This document shows positions 1 to 6,257 of a DNA stretch of 12,690 nucleotides, in pieces. The DNA comes from Spirochaetaceae bacterium (lineage in GTDB: Bacteria > Spirochaetota > Spirochaetia > DSM-2461): assembly GCA_016342385.1 (NCBI GenBank), contig JAEINM010000071.1, forward strand, positions 1 to 12,690. The letters run 5' to 3'. Both the position numbers and the translations under genes were made by a program. A model generated the notes under the pieces. It had not been told where the DNA came from. It was given only the letters and a program-made list of their open reading frames with translations, and made no database searches. The stretch's first letter is position 1, and each line of letters begins with the position of its first letter.

Positions 1-554
1 ACATCCTTCAAGAAGTAATAGAGAAGATATTATCCCGAGGTCATCAACTGAAAAATGTCGAAAAGAGTAAATCCTGGGTTTTCAAGATTACCGAAAATTG
101 TATTTATGATTTTTATAGAAAACAAAAATATGATTATCCAAATAGTGACAATATAATCAATGAACTGGAAAGTCGTAAGGAGAATAGCTCAAGGTATGAA
201 AATAGAAGTATTAAAACCGGCTATATCAAAGCTATTATTGAAGCATTGGATTATAAAGAAGGAATTGTTTTTATATTAGCTAAAATATGCTCCCTCAACT
301 CAATCGAGGGGAGCCTTATATTAAAAATATCACCTGAAGCTTTTCGTAAAAGACTTTCAAGAGCTCAAAAAAGAATGTCCATCCTTAGAGAGAAGCACTG
401 CGTAAAAGGTCATTCCCAGGATTTTCTATATTGTGAAATGTCAAAAGATACTCTTCATGAAAAAGAAGATCTACTCTATTCTCTGATTCAGGATGTAGAA
501 TCGCAAAATCTTGAAGACCTTTTGACGAAAGGAAAACTTTTTTTCAAAAAATAA
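1..554 (+). CDS. ECF-like RNA polymerase sigma factor, 5' end outside window (partial)
   Basis: The reading frame is open from base 3 to the TAA at 552-554, so about 183 residues are visible and the start lies off the left edge. A sigma-70 region 2 tail is visible at residues 1-42, where SKSWVFKITENCIYDFYRK matches the 'lraWLyrIarNlaiDhlRr' pattern of ECF factors. After a short charged linker, region 4 lies at about 78-125, ending in ISPEAFRKRLSRAQKRM, the usual DNA-recognition helix of region 4.2. A C-terminal tail of about 55 residues follows, carrying a Cys pair ten residues apart (C133, C144). Some ECF factors have a similar Cys-containing tail after an 'AFRxRLSRAR' helix. It probably directs RNA polymerase to a small regulon. 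The lipoprotein gene 53 bases downstream is likely co-transcribed. No anti-sigma factor is seen next to it. The sigma assignment is fairly firm; target and signal are unknown. Confidence 0.72.
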   Translation, partial: ILQEVIEKILSRGHQLKNVEKSKSWVFKITENCIYDFYRKQKYDYPNSDNIINELESRKENSSRYENRSIKTGYIKAIIEALDYKEGIVFILAKICSLNSIEGSLILKISPEAFRKRLSRAQKRMSILREKHCVKGHSQDFLYCEMSKDTLHEKEDLLYSLIQDVESQNLEDLLTKGKLFFKK

Positions 555-607
555 GTCACACTTCCAATAATTAGTCGTCTATTAATTAAATATTTAAGGA
601 GACTAAT

Positions 608-1354
608 TTGAAAATATATCAATTTCTGATTTTGTTATTTACTATTCTTTTATCAGGATGTACCACAATGAAACCATACGATTTCAAGGATTTTTCATTT
701 CCCAATGAGCAAGGATTAACTATCGACTGCAAGGGAAAAACAATATCAACTTTTATTATTTTTTATCTATTCCAGGGATTGAGTGAAATTGAGAACGATC
801 AATATGTAGATCTAATAATAGATAATACCGATTATGTTAAGAATGATATTGTTTCATGGGCCAATTATTGTGACATACAGATTCTGAGTGAAGAGGAAAT
901 CGATGGATCAATTCAAATCCGCTTCGTGAAACAAAGCCAGATTAACAAAGGAAAATCTTTTGCCCTTGCTTTAGCTGAAGATGGTTTGGGAGAACTTTTA
1001 TCTCCCTTAGGGTTTGCCTTGGGAGCTGCATTGAGTGGATATGATGTTCGTATCTTCCTAAATGGCCCCGCCGTTAAAATTGTTGAAAAGGGATTTAAAG
1101 AGAAATTATCAGGATTCTCCCGAATATTCAGTGGCTTTGCAAGAAGAGGATTAAATAATATAGGCCACATAAGTCCTACTCAAAAACTGCTGCAATTAAA
1201 ACAATTAGGAGCCGAAATATATATTTGCGGGCCATCTGCGGATCAATTTAAACTTAATCGAAACAAGGTTATTATTGAAGATGTAAAATACGTTGAATAT
1301 ATGACTATAATTCCTATACTTGCTGAAGCTGATATTAATTTTTTTATTCAATAA
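608..1354 (+). CDS. Predicted lipoprotein with degenerate TusA-like and DsrE-like domains
   Basis: The start is a TTG with AAGGAG at 596-601 and a 6-base spacer. Residues 1-17 form a lipoprotein signal peptide ending in lipobox LLSGC, so Cys18 should be lipidated. Residues 36-110 resemble TusA/SirA: a D-x-x-G turn (DCKG, 40-43), then an acidic strand-helix pattern (IIDNTDYVKNDIVSWANYC) like the 'DDPxxxxDIxxWxxxxG' part of TusA. The catalytic CPxP motif expected at about 46-49 reads ISTF, so sulfur carriage by that motif is not possible. Residues 115-248 resemble DsrE/DsrF: GFALGAALSGYDVRIFLNGP, then LKQLGAEIYICGPSAD with Cys207 at the position usually conserved in DsrE proteins. TusA and DsrE normally relay sulfur in the cytoplasm, so an exported lipidated fusion is odd. 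The gene lies downstream of an ECF-like sigma gene and is probably in the same operon. Domain calls come from motif pattern only; function is unknown. Confidence 0.7.
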   Translation: MKIYQFLILLFTILLSGCTTMKPYDFKDFSFPNEQGLTIDCKGKTISTFIIFYLFQGLSEIENDQYVDLIIDNTDYVKNDIVSWANYCDIQILSEEEIDGSIQIRFVKQSQINKGKSFALALAEDGLGELLSPLGFALGAALSGYDVRIFLNGPAVKIVEKGFKEKLSGFSRIFSGFARRGLNNIGHISPTQKLLQLKQLGAEIYICGPSADQFKLNRNKVIIEDVKYVEYMTIIPILAEADINFFIQ

Positions 1355-1359
1355 CTTAT

Positions 1360-1423
1360 CATTCCCGGCAGGTTGAGTTCATTCCCGGATTGCCGAATCT
1401 GACTGATTCCGGTAATCCGGGGG
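1360..1423. repeat. Repeat/hairpin element between convergent genes, possible terminator
   Basis: The 10-mer TCATTCCCGG occurs at 1360-1369 and again at 1380-1389, a 20-base period. An imperfect inverted repeat overlaps it: CCCGGATTGCCGAAT (1384-1398) pairs with ATTCCGGTAATCCGGG (1406-1421), with one bulged C and one G-U pair around a 7-base loop. It lies between the stops of two convergent genes, so it could end transcription from either side. There is no clear U-tract on either strand, so it is not a textbook intrinsic terminator. It could instead be a dispersed palindromic (REP-like) element. Confidence 0.45.
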
Positions 1424-1441
1424 GCTCATGGTTTATTTAAG

Positions 1442-1948
1442 TCAGCTCTGGTTTTCGGAATTCAGCTCAGATCCATCTGCCTCGGGAGATATCCCCTCTC
1501 CTTCGTCGCCAGATTCGGCCGACATTTCTGAAACCTTCTGTTTTTCAGGACGGATAACATCCTCATCCATCAGTTTCTTCAGCTCTCTACGCCTGCGTTT
1601 ATCTCCCCGTTTACCACCACCCTCATTGCTCCCGGAAGGGAAGCTCTTAAAAAGGATAGAGCTTAAGACCAGAAGGCCCCAGGCCTGCCAATAGGAAATC
1701 TGGGTCAGACCGAAGATTTCGGGCATTAACCAGTTCCACAGTAGCATGACCACCCAGCCGAAGAGAAAAATCAGTCCGATAAAACCGATTGCCATAAGAA
1801 AGCCCAGAAATACTTTCATTCCCATTCTCCGCTCTTCCCACCAGGAATCGGCATTGCAATGGGGATTTTTTTTGATTTCTTTCTCCCAATCTTTCTGGAA
1901 TTCCTTTCTTATTTCCTCTCTAATTTCATTTTTTATTTCATCCATCAT
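1442..1948 (-). CDS. Small two-helix membrane protein of unknown function, partner of ECF sigma factor
   Basis: From the start chosen here the protein has 168 residues. It has a charged, probably helical N-terminus (about 1-42), TM helix 1 (about 45-73), a short turn, TM helix 2 (about 86-102), a Gly/basic stretch (GGGKRGDKRRRR) and an acidic Ser/Glu-rich tail. The core motif WNWLMPEIFGLTQISYWQAW, followed by GLLVLSSILF, is one I recall from small membrane proteins encoded beside ECF sigma genes in several phyla, with no established function. There is no zinc-finger anti-sigma motif. It lies 18-24 bases downstream of the sigma gene at 1973-2527 and is surely co-transcribed with it. A role in controlling that sigma factor is an inference from context. 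An ATG six bases upstream (1954) is in frame, but GGAGG ends only one base before it. The ATG at 1948 has a 7-base spacer and is preferred. Confidence 0.72.
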   Translation of the reverse strand: MMDEIKNEIREEIRKEFQKDWEKEIKKNPHCNADSWWEERRMGMKVFLGFLMAIGFIGLIFLFGWVVMLLWNWLMPEIFGLTQISYWQAWGLLVLSSILFKSFPSGSNEGGGKRGDKRRRRELKKLMDEDVIRPEKQKVSEMSAESGDEGEGISPEADGSELNSENQS

Positions 1949-1955
1949 TTTCATT

Positions 1956-1960
1956 CCTCC
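1956..1960 (-). promoter_or_regulatory. Shine-Dalgarno site that decides the start of the membrane-protein gene
   Basis: GGAGG on the minus strand. Three in-frame ATGs follow, at 1954, 1948 and 1945, with spacers of 1, 7 and 10 bases. The middle one has the best spacing. Confidence 0.6.
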
Positions 1961-1972
1961 ATAATTTTCTCT

Positions 1973-2527
1973 TTAGTCATTAATCCAGTGCTTAAGGGTC
2001 CGCGAGAGGTTCTTAACCGCATAGCGTTTCCTGGCCTTCAGAGTATCGATGTTCTCACCTGTAAGCTCTGCCAGTTCGGCAAATGTCTTACCTCCGAACA
2101 CCTGTGCTTCCACAACCTTCCTCTGATCGACAGGGAGGGACTTTATGGCTTCGTCCAGAGCTTCCACCATACAGCGTCGTACATAAGCGTCGAGTGGATC
2201 CAACCCGACACCGGCAATCACCTCTCGGAAAGTCTCCTCGGCTACATTGGTCTCCCCAGCCATCTTTCGCACTTTCTCATGGCGCCAGGCGTCGATCAAT
2301 CGCCTGGAGACAAGAGTGTTCAGCCATGCGGGCAGGTTGATAATATTGGCCAGCCTGTCCAGTTTTCCCCAAGTTTCGGTGTACACATCGTGTATCAGGT
2401 CCTCAGTCTCCTCGAGAGATTTTCCTGCTGAACGTATCCTGGCCATCAGTTTGGGCTTCTCGGTCTCGTAGGCCCTGGATAGTCTTTTCTGTGAATCCTG
2501 ACTGTACAATCGTTCTTCCTTATTCAT
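1973..2527 (-). CDS. ECF-family RNA polymerase sigma factor
   Basis: This 184-residue protein has the size and layout of an ECF (sigma-70 group 4) factor, which binds core RNA polymerase and recognises dedicated promoters. Region 2 spans about 24-88: EDLIHDVYTETWGKL (42-56) is the core-binding 2.1/2.2 helix, and LPAWLNTLVSRRLIDAWR (65-82) covers -10 melting and recognition. A linker of about 30 residues follows. Region 4 spans about 121-178: AIKSLPVDQRKVVEAQVFGG, then the helix-turn-helix KTFAELAELTGENIDTLKAR. The ATG at 2527 has only a weak upstream AGG. The two-helix membrane protein follows 18-24 bases downstream as the second gene of the unit. Both genes look GC-richer than the flanks. 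No classical anti-sigma factor or zinc-finger protein is present. The family assignment is firm; the regulon is not deducible. Confidence 0.9.
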   Translation of the reverse strand: MNKEERLYSQDSQKRLSRAYETEKPKLMARIRSAGKSLEETEDLIHDVYTETWGKLDRLANIINLPAWLNTLVSRRLIDAWRHEKVRKMAGETNVAEETFREVIAGVGLDPLDAYVRRCMVEALDEAIKSLPVDQRKVVEAQVFGGKTFAELAELTGENIDTLKARKRYAVKNLSRTLKHWIND

Positions 2528-2564
2528 CGCAACCTATATGACGTATGATTTAGATTTTAGGTGT

Positions 2565-2584
2565 AAAAAAAAGATATTTTTTTT
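2565..2584. other. A8-GATA-T8 AT-only palindrome in the 131-base gap before the sigma gene
   Basis: Eight A, GATA, eight T on the plus strand form a near-perfect AT-only dyad. It lies downstream of the binding-protein gene (stop at 2659) and about 40 bases upstream of the sigma gene, both on the minus strand. It could contribute to termination of the former or to bendable promoter DNA for the latter. The rest of 2528-2658 shows no convincing -35/-10 pair. Confidence 0.25.
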
Positions 2585-2658
2585 AATTTCATATTCGATA
2601 CAGATCCGGAGATAGTTTTCTTTTATGGCATCTTATATGAAAGACAAATCAACGGACC

Positions 2659-3345
2659 TTATCTGGGTGCATCAATAATTTCCTGCATTCTTCCACTATC
2701 TTTCATTTCCTGCAGAACACTTAAAATTTCAGGAATCAGGCCGATGTTTTTTTTATGTAAATAGTGGTATGTAGGAATTGTCCTGAGGGGGGGCTCCTGA
2801 TAAATTATGGACTCAGAGAGATTTAATCTTTTTCTGTCCACTTCACCTAAAATTGAGAGTTCAACAAAAACATCTGCGTGATTTTCCAGAAGCATATTAA
2901 ATGCCTGTTCAATAGACTTGAGAACTATGACATCATATCCAGCTGTGATTTGCTCCGGGGCTTTATGCCCTCGGACAAAAACCAGCCTTTTATTTCTCAG
3001 ATCATCAATACTCTTGACCACTGGTCCAGACTTTCTAGTATAAGCATAAATAATAATATTTGTTATGGGGACTTTAAGGGGGATAAGGTTTGTATACTCA
3101 TTTTCTATTCCTTCAATTCTGAAAGGAAGACCATCAAAAATACCATTATTGGCATTCACTAGGCTTCTTTCTTCTGGAACATTTACAAAATTAATTTCCA
3201 TACCCAATTCTTTGTAAGCAGCTTCTATAACAGAATATACAGTGTTTAATCCGGAATTGGAGGTTGAAGGGAAAGTCAATGTTGTCTGAGATGAAATGGA
3301 AAATACCAACAATACAAAGAATGTGATTATTATAACTTTTTTCAT
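2659..3345 (-). CDS. Secreted solute-binding protein, family-3-like (periplasmic sensor or binding protein)
   Basis: The 228-residue product starts with a Sec signal peptide (MKKVIIITFFVLLVFSISSQ, cleavage near residue 20) without a lipobox Cys. The rest has the layout of bacterial extracellular solute-binding protein family 3 (HisJ/GlnH-type): an early IEAAYKELGMEINFVNVP segment, RSLVNANNGIFDGLPFR (60-76), a second-lobe entry SIDDLRNKRLVFVRG (112-126), and IEQAFNMLLENHADVFV (145-161). It is close to the usual mature size of 220-250. No ABC permease or ATPase lies next to it. The gene follows the 7TM-PAS kinase gene on the same strand after 104 bases, so it may be co-expressed and deliver a ligand to a sensor. 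The ligand cannot be told from sequence. Family call is good; the sensing role is inference. Confidence 0.78.
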   Translation of the reverse strand: MKKVIIITFFVLLVFSISSQTTLTFPSTSNSGLNTVYSVIEAAYKELGMEINFVNVPEERSLVNANNGIFDGLPFRIEGIENEYTNLIPLKVPITNIIIYAYTRKSGPVVKSIDDLRNKRLVFVRGHKAPEQITAGYDVIVLKSIEQAFNMLLENHADVFVELSILGEVDRKRLNLSESIIYQEPPLRTIPTYHYLHKKNIGLIPEILSVLQEMKDSGRMQEIIDAPR

Positions 3346-3365
3346 AATAGAACCTTTAAAAAGAT

Positions 3366-3392
3366 AATAGACTATTAATAAGTATAATACTT
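3366..3392. other. Two adjacent short palindromes upstream of the binding-protein gene
   Basis: AATAGACTATT (3366-3376) and AAGTATAATACTT (3380-3392) are perfect dyads around a single central base. They lie 20-47 bases upstream of the ATG at 3345 in the AT-rich 104-base gap after the kinase gene. They could be operator half-sites or a weak hairpin. In such AT-rich DNA, chance is a real alternative. Confidence 0.25.
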
Positions 3393-3449
3393 TTTTTCTA
3401 TAACTAGTTGATTTAACTGTCTAAAGTTCTTTACAGAAAAAGAGCATTT

Positions 3450-5354
3450 TCATTTTAAAGGAAGGCGAATAATAAATGTCGCTCCTTCTCCCGGTTTAGA
3501 TCGTACATCCATTGTACCTCCGTGATTTTCAGTAATGATAAAATAGGAGACCGAGAGACCCAGTCCGGTACCAATCCCTACGGGTTTCGTTGTGAAAAAG
3601 GGCTCAAAAACCCGTTTACATGTTTTTTTATCCATTCCAGGACCATTGTCCTCAACCTCAATGCGAAGCATATCCGCCTTGGTTTCTTTTATAAGTCGTA
3701 AGATAAATCTCGGTTTATACTCAGCCAATTCACCCTTTTTTTTCTCCATTGCCTGAGCGCCATTCTGCAGTATGTTCAGTAGTACTTGCTGTATTTGGGT
3801 TACTTCACAGGGCACCATCGGCAGATTCTCTTCATACTCTTTAATGATGGTGATATTCTTGAAATCATAATGTTTTTTTAAATCATAATCTGTAGCAGCC
3901 AATTCGAGTATATTATCAAGTAGTTCTACGGGATTGTGGAATGATATTGAATCTTCTTTCTTTCTGGCAAAACTTAACATATTGCTCACAATTTCAGCCA
4001 CACGGCCTCCCGATTCAATAATGGATGCAATCATTTGTAATATACTACGGGACTCCAGGAAATGATGAATCGCTTCTATTGTTGTCCCGGCTTTATCTGC
4101 TGCTTCCAGGTTGGCTTGCATCTGTATATTTTTATCCAGGCGGTTTGCCATTACATTGGCAGTCTGTATCATCCCGGCTAAAGGATTGTTTATTTCGTGA
4201 GCCATACCGGCGGCAAGTCCTCCAAGGGATAACATTTTTTCCGATTGAATAATCATCTCCTGAGTACGTTTAAAATCCGAGATATCCCGTATGGTTCCCT
4301 GGAGAATTGTCTTCCCCCCTAATGTAATCCTGGTTGCAAGTACACTGGCAAAGAATTCTTCACCGTTCTGGCGTTTATGCTTCCATTCAAATAAATTTGA
4401 ACCCGATTCAAAGGCTTTTCCTATCATGAGCTCAGCTTTTTCTGATGATAGGGCTCCATCGGGCTGATATTGCGGTGATAAGTCAGCTGGTGTCAGTTTT
4501 AGCAGTTTTTCTTTGGATTCAACCTTAAAGAGATCAAGGGCTGCGGGATTGCAATCGACATAACCCTTATCAGGATCTAACAGCAACAGACCGTCTCTTG
4601 TAAATTCAAAAAGGTTTCTATATTTTTCTTCACTTTCATGGAGGGCAATTTTTACCTCACCTGCTTTAATAACATTGTTCGTGAAGATAAATGTAAATAC
4701 CAATATAATTCCCATATAAGAGTATTCCAGAATATAGATGAAATCATAGAATCCGCTGCTCACAAATGTGTCGTTTATAAGACCTGCAAAGAGCATGATC
4801 ATGGCTAATAATAGGGGCAATCCCTTTTTATTCTCACTTCTGTAATATTTCAGACTAACTGAGAGAATACATAGGAAATAGATAATTCCCATAATACTAT
4901 GAATATTGGTGAGAATACCCGGAGCCATTTCGTTGTATATTATCTCATATCCCAAGGGGAGCCGGATCTCTTTTATGGAGACCTCATTTGTCCATGTCAG
5001 GTCATTTCTGATAAACAATCCTACCAGAGCGGCAAAACAATAGTAAACAGTGAATGCTATTACAACCTTTTTGTTCGCCTTACCAGTATAATCGGCAATG
5101 AACCATAAAAACGCTACAGCTAGACCTGCTAGGGTGATTACCTGAAATCGCTGCCATTGGACTCCGACTTCCGGAGAAGAAGCGTTGTATAGACCTGAAC
5201 AGCAAACAGCATATAAGCCCACAGTCAAACAAGAGAAGGCAAATGTCAGATTTTTGCGAATGCTTTTTTGTCGGAGGTAGATTAAAAAATGATAGAATCC
5301 CACATAGAACATCAAAGTTGCCAGTGCAATGGGAGGAATAGATATTATATTCAT
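3450..5354 (-). CDS. Sensor histidine kinase: 7TM N-terminus, PAS, HisKA, HATPase
   Basis: This 634-residue sensor kinase autophosphorylates on His and should pass phosphate to a response regulator not encoded here. Residues 1-230 hold about seven hydrophobic segments, the 7TM-type N-terminal module of membrane-bound kinases. PAS covers about 243-362 (SEEKYRNLFEFTRDGLLLLD; ends in the PAC-like GTIRDISDFKRTQE). The H-box is GMAHEINNPLAGM with phosphoacceptor His386. An insertion of about 50 residues (400-450) separates the two dimerisation helices, as in a known subset of 'AHEINNPLAGM' kinases. The catalytic domain has the N-box (QQVLLNILQNGAQAM, N527/N531), G1 (DNGPGM, 569-574), F-box (FEPFFTT, 583-589) and G2 (GTGLGLS, 595-601), so it looks active. 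AGGAGGT about 8 bases before the ATG at 5354 supports the start. A strong sigma-70-type promoter lies upstream. Confidence 0.93.
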   Translation of the reverse strand: MNIISIPPIALATLMFYVGFYHFLIYLRQKSIRKNLTFAFSCLTVGLYAVCCSGLYNASSPEVGVQWQRFQVITLAGLAVAFLWFIADYTGKANKKVVIAFTVYYCFAALVGLFIRNDLTWTNEVSIKEIRLPLGYEIIYNEMAPGILTNIHSIMGIIYFLCILSVSLKYYRSENKKGLPLLLAMIMLFAGLINDTFVSSGFYDFIYILEYSYMGIILVFTFIFTNNVIKAGEVKIALHESEEKYRNLFEFTRDGLLLLDPDKGYVDCNPAALDLFKVESKEKLLKLTPADLSPQYQPDGALSSEKAELMIGKAFESGSNLFEWKHKRQNGEEFFASVLATRITLGGKTILQGTIRDISDFKRTQEMIIQSEKMLSLGGLAAGMAHEINNPLAGMIQTANVMANRLDKNIQMQANLEAADKAGTTIEAIHHFLESRSILQMIASIIESGGRVAEIVSNMLSFARKKEDSISFHNPVELLDNILELAATDYDLKKHYDFKNITIIKEYEENLPMVPCEVTQIQQVLLNILQNGAQAMEKKKGELAEYKPRFILRLIKETKADMLRIEVEDNGPGMDKKTCKRVFEPFFTTKPVGIGTGLGLSVSYFIITENHGGTMDVRSKPGEGATFIIRLPLK

Positions 5355-5410
5355 AGTTGACTACCTCCTAGTGCACTCGCTTAATAGAAAGTATTTGTTT
5401 TATATTTTAT

Positions 5411-5439
5411 ATGATAGAAGTCCTATTTCTCTCTGTCAA
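5411..5439 (-). promoter_or_regulatory. Sigma-70-type promoter for the 7TM-PAS histidine kinase
   Basis: On the minus strand TTGACA (5439-5434) is followed by exactly 17 bases and TATCAT (5416-5411). That is a perfect -35 and a 5/6 match -10. Transcription would start near 5404, leaving a leader of about 50 bases that contains the AGGAGGT ribosome-binding site. It lies in the divergent region shared with the transferase-like gene. Confidence 0.7.
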
Positions 5440-5485
5440 CGGTAAATACTTTAACAGAACTCTCTGTTCCTTCTTTGGGGAGGTT

Positions 5486-6196
5486 ATGCTATATAATATA
5501 CATATGCATTATTACGAAGTCCTGCAGCCGACACAGTGTAGGGGAGAGGAATTCGATTTTTTATTGTCCCTGGGGTGGTATCCTATGGGGCAGAACATAT
5601 TCACCACATCCCACCTTTTCAGGGATGATGATAAGCTCCCGATGAGGGTTCACTGGCTTCGCTATCCCCTGGCTTCAGTCGGGGAAAAAGCCTCCCACCG
5701 CAGAATCCGCAGCAGGAGCAGACATTTTAAAATGGAACTGGCTGATCCCTTTATTCATAGTGCCGAGCTGGATATTTTGTATGAGAAATATCTGGATTCT
5801 ATCGATTTTGACGGATACGCCACTATTGAAGACGCCACCTTCAGAGGGGGCAGTCTGAATATCTACAAGAGCAAGGCGATTATAATCCGCGAGGGGGATC
5901 AGATTATTTCATGCGGGATCTTTCATGAGGGAGCTACATCTGTTGCTTCCATTCTGCATTTCTACGATCCCCAATACAGGCGATTTAGTCCTGGCAAATA
6001 TCTGATTCTCATGACTCTGGATTACTGTCGACTCCAGGGTCTGACGTGGTATTATCCCGGATATGTAATCCGTGGTAATGGAAAAATGAATTATAAACTC
6101 TTTCTGGGGCAGGAGGTCGCCCAGTATTATCATCCCCAGCCCGACCCCCTTTCCGGCAGCTGGCTGCCCTTCAGACCAGATCTGCTTTCTCTATAG
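5486..6196 (+). CDS. Divergent Ate1/Bpt-like aminoacyl-tRNA-protein transferase
   Basis: The C-terminal half matches the Ate1/Bpt (arginyl/leucyl-tRNA-protein transferase, GNAT-fold) pattern: HFYDPQYRRFSPGKYLILMT, then GYVIRGNGKMNYK, like 'YDPxxxxxSLGxyxi...GYwIxgcxKMxYK'. Members attach an amino acid from tRNA to the N-terminus of proteins, marking them for degradation. The upstream part (RIRSRSRHFKMELAD... LYEKYLDSIDFDGYATIED) fits the middle of the family. The N-terminal Cys-rich signature (CPY-type) typical of these enzymes is not visible, so activity or substrate may differ. From 5486 it is 236 residues, close to bacterial Bpt. The frame is open back to an ATG at 5411, but that codon lies in the -10 of the divergent kinase promoter. 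GGGGAGG at 5477-5483 is only 2 bases from the ATG at 5486 and 20 from the one at 5504, so the start is unsettled. Confidence 0.62.
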   Translation: MLYNIHMHYYEVLQPTQCRGEEFDFLLSLGWYPMGQNIFTTSHLFRDDDKLPMRVHWLRYPLASVGEKASHRRIRSRSRHFKMELADPFIHSAELDILYEKYLDSIDFDGYATIEDATFRGGSLNIYKSKAIIIREGDQIISCGIFHEGATSVASILHFYDPQYRRFSPGKYLILMTLDYCRLQGLTWYYPGYVIRGNGKMNYKLFLGQEVAQYYHPQPDPLSGSWLPFRPDLLSL

Positions 6197-6207
6197 AATC
6201 ATTTTTC

Positions 6208-6236
6208 TTTAAAATACATTGCTCATATCCTATTAT
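6208..6236 (+). promoter_or_regulatory. Possible weak promoter for the binding-protein/kinase operon
   Basis: TTTAAA (6208-6213), 17 bases, TATTAT (6231-6236): 4/6 and 5/6 matches to sigma-70 hexamers, with the right spacing. A 7-base inverted repeat flanks the -10. AT-rich DNA makes chance matches common. Read-through from the gene upstream is the alternative. Confidence 0.28.
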
Positions 6237-6253
6237 TAAACTAAAGGGATATG
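6224..6253. promoter_or_regulatory. Inverted repeat around the -10 and ribosome-binding site of the binding-protein gene
   Basis: CATATCC (6224-6230) and GGATATG (6247-6253) are perfect 7-base complements, with centres 23 bases apart. The right arm overlaps the AAAGGGA ribosome-binding site (6243-6249). In DNA it could be an operator; in a read-through mRNA it could form a hairpin that hides the ribosome-binding site. Confidence 0.35.
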
Positions 6254-6257
6254 AAAT

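Noticed and set aside
1428..1694. Plus-strand open frame opposite the two-helix membrane protein
   Set aside because: Its composition (Ser/Pro/Leu-rich, low complexity) is that of an antisense shadow, and the minus-strand frame has recognised membrane motifs and a ribosome-binding site.
1859..2431. Plus-strand open frame of about 190 codons opposite the sigma factor
   Set aside because: The minus strand encodes a clear ECF sigma factor over the same bases, and no family pattern is seen in the plus-strand translation.
2659..5354. Complete ABC amino-acid uptake operon
   Set aside because: Only the binding protein is present, with no permease or ATPase gene on either side within the window.
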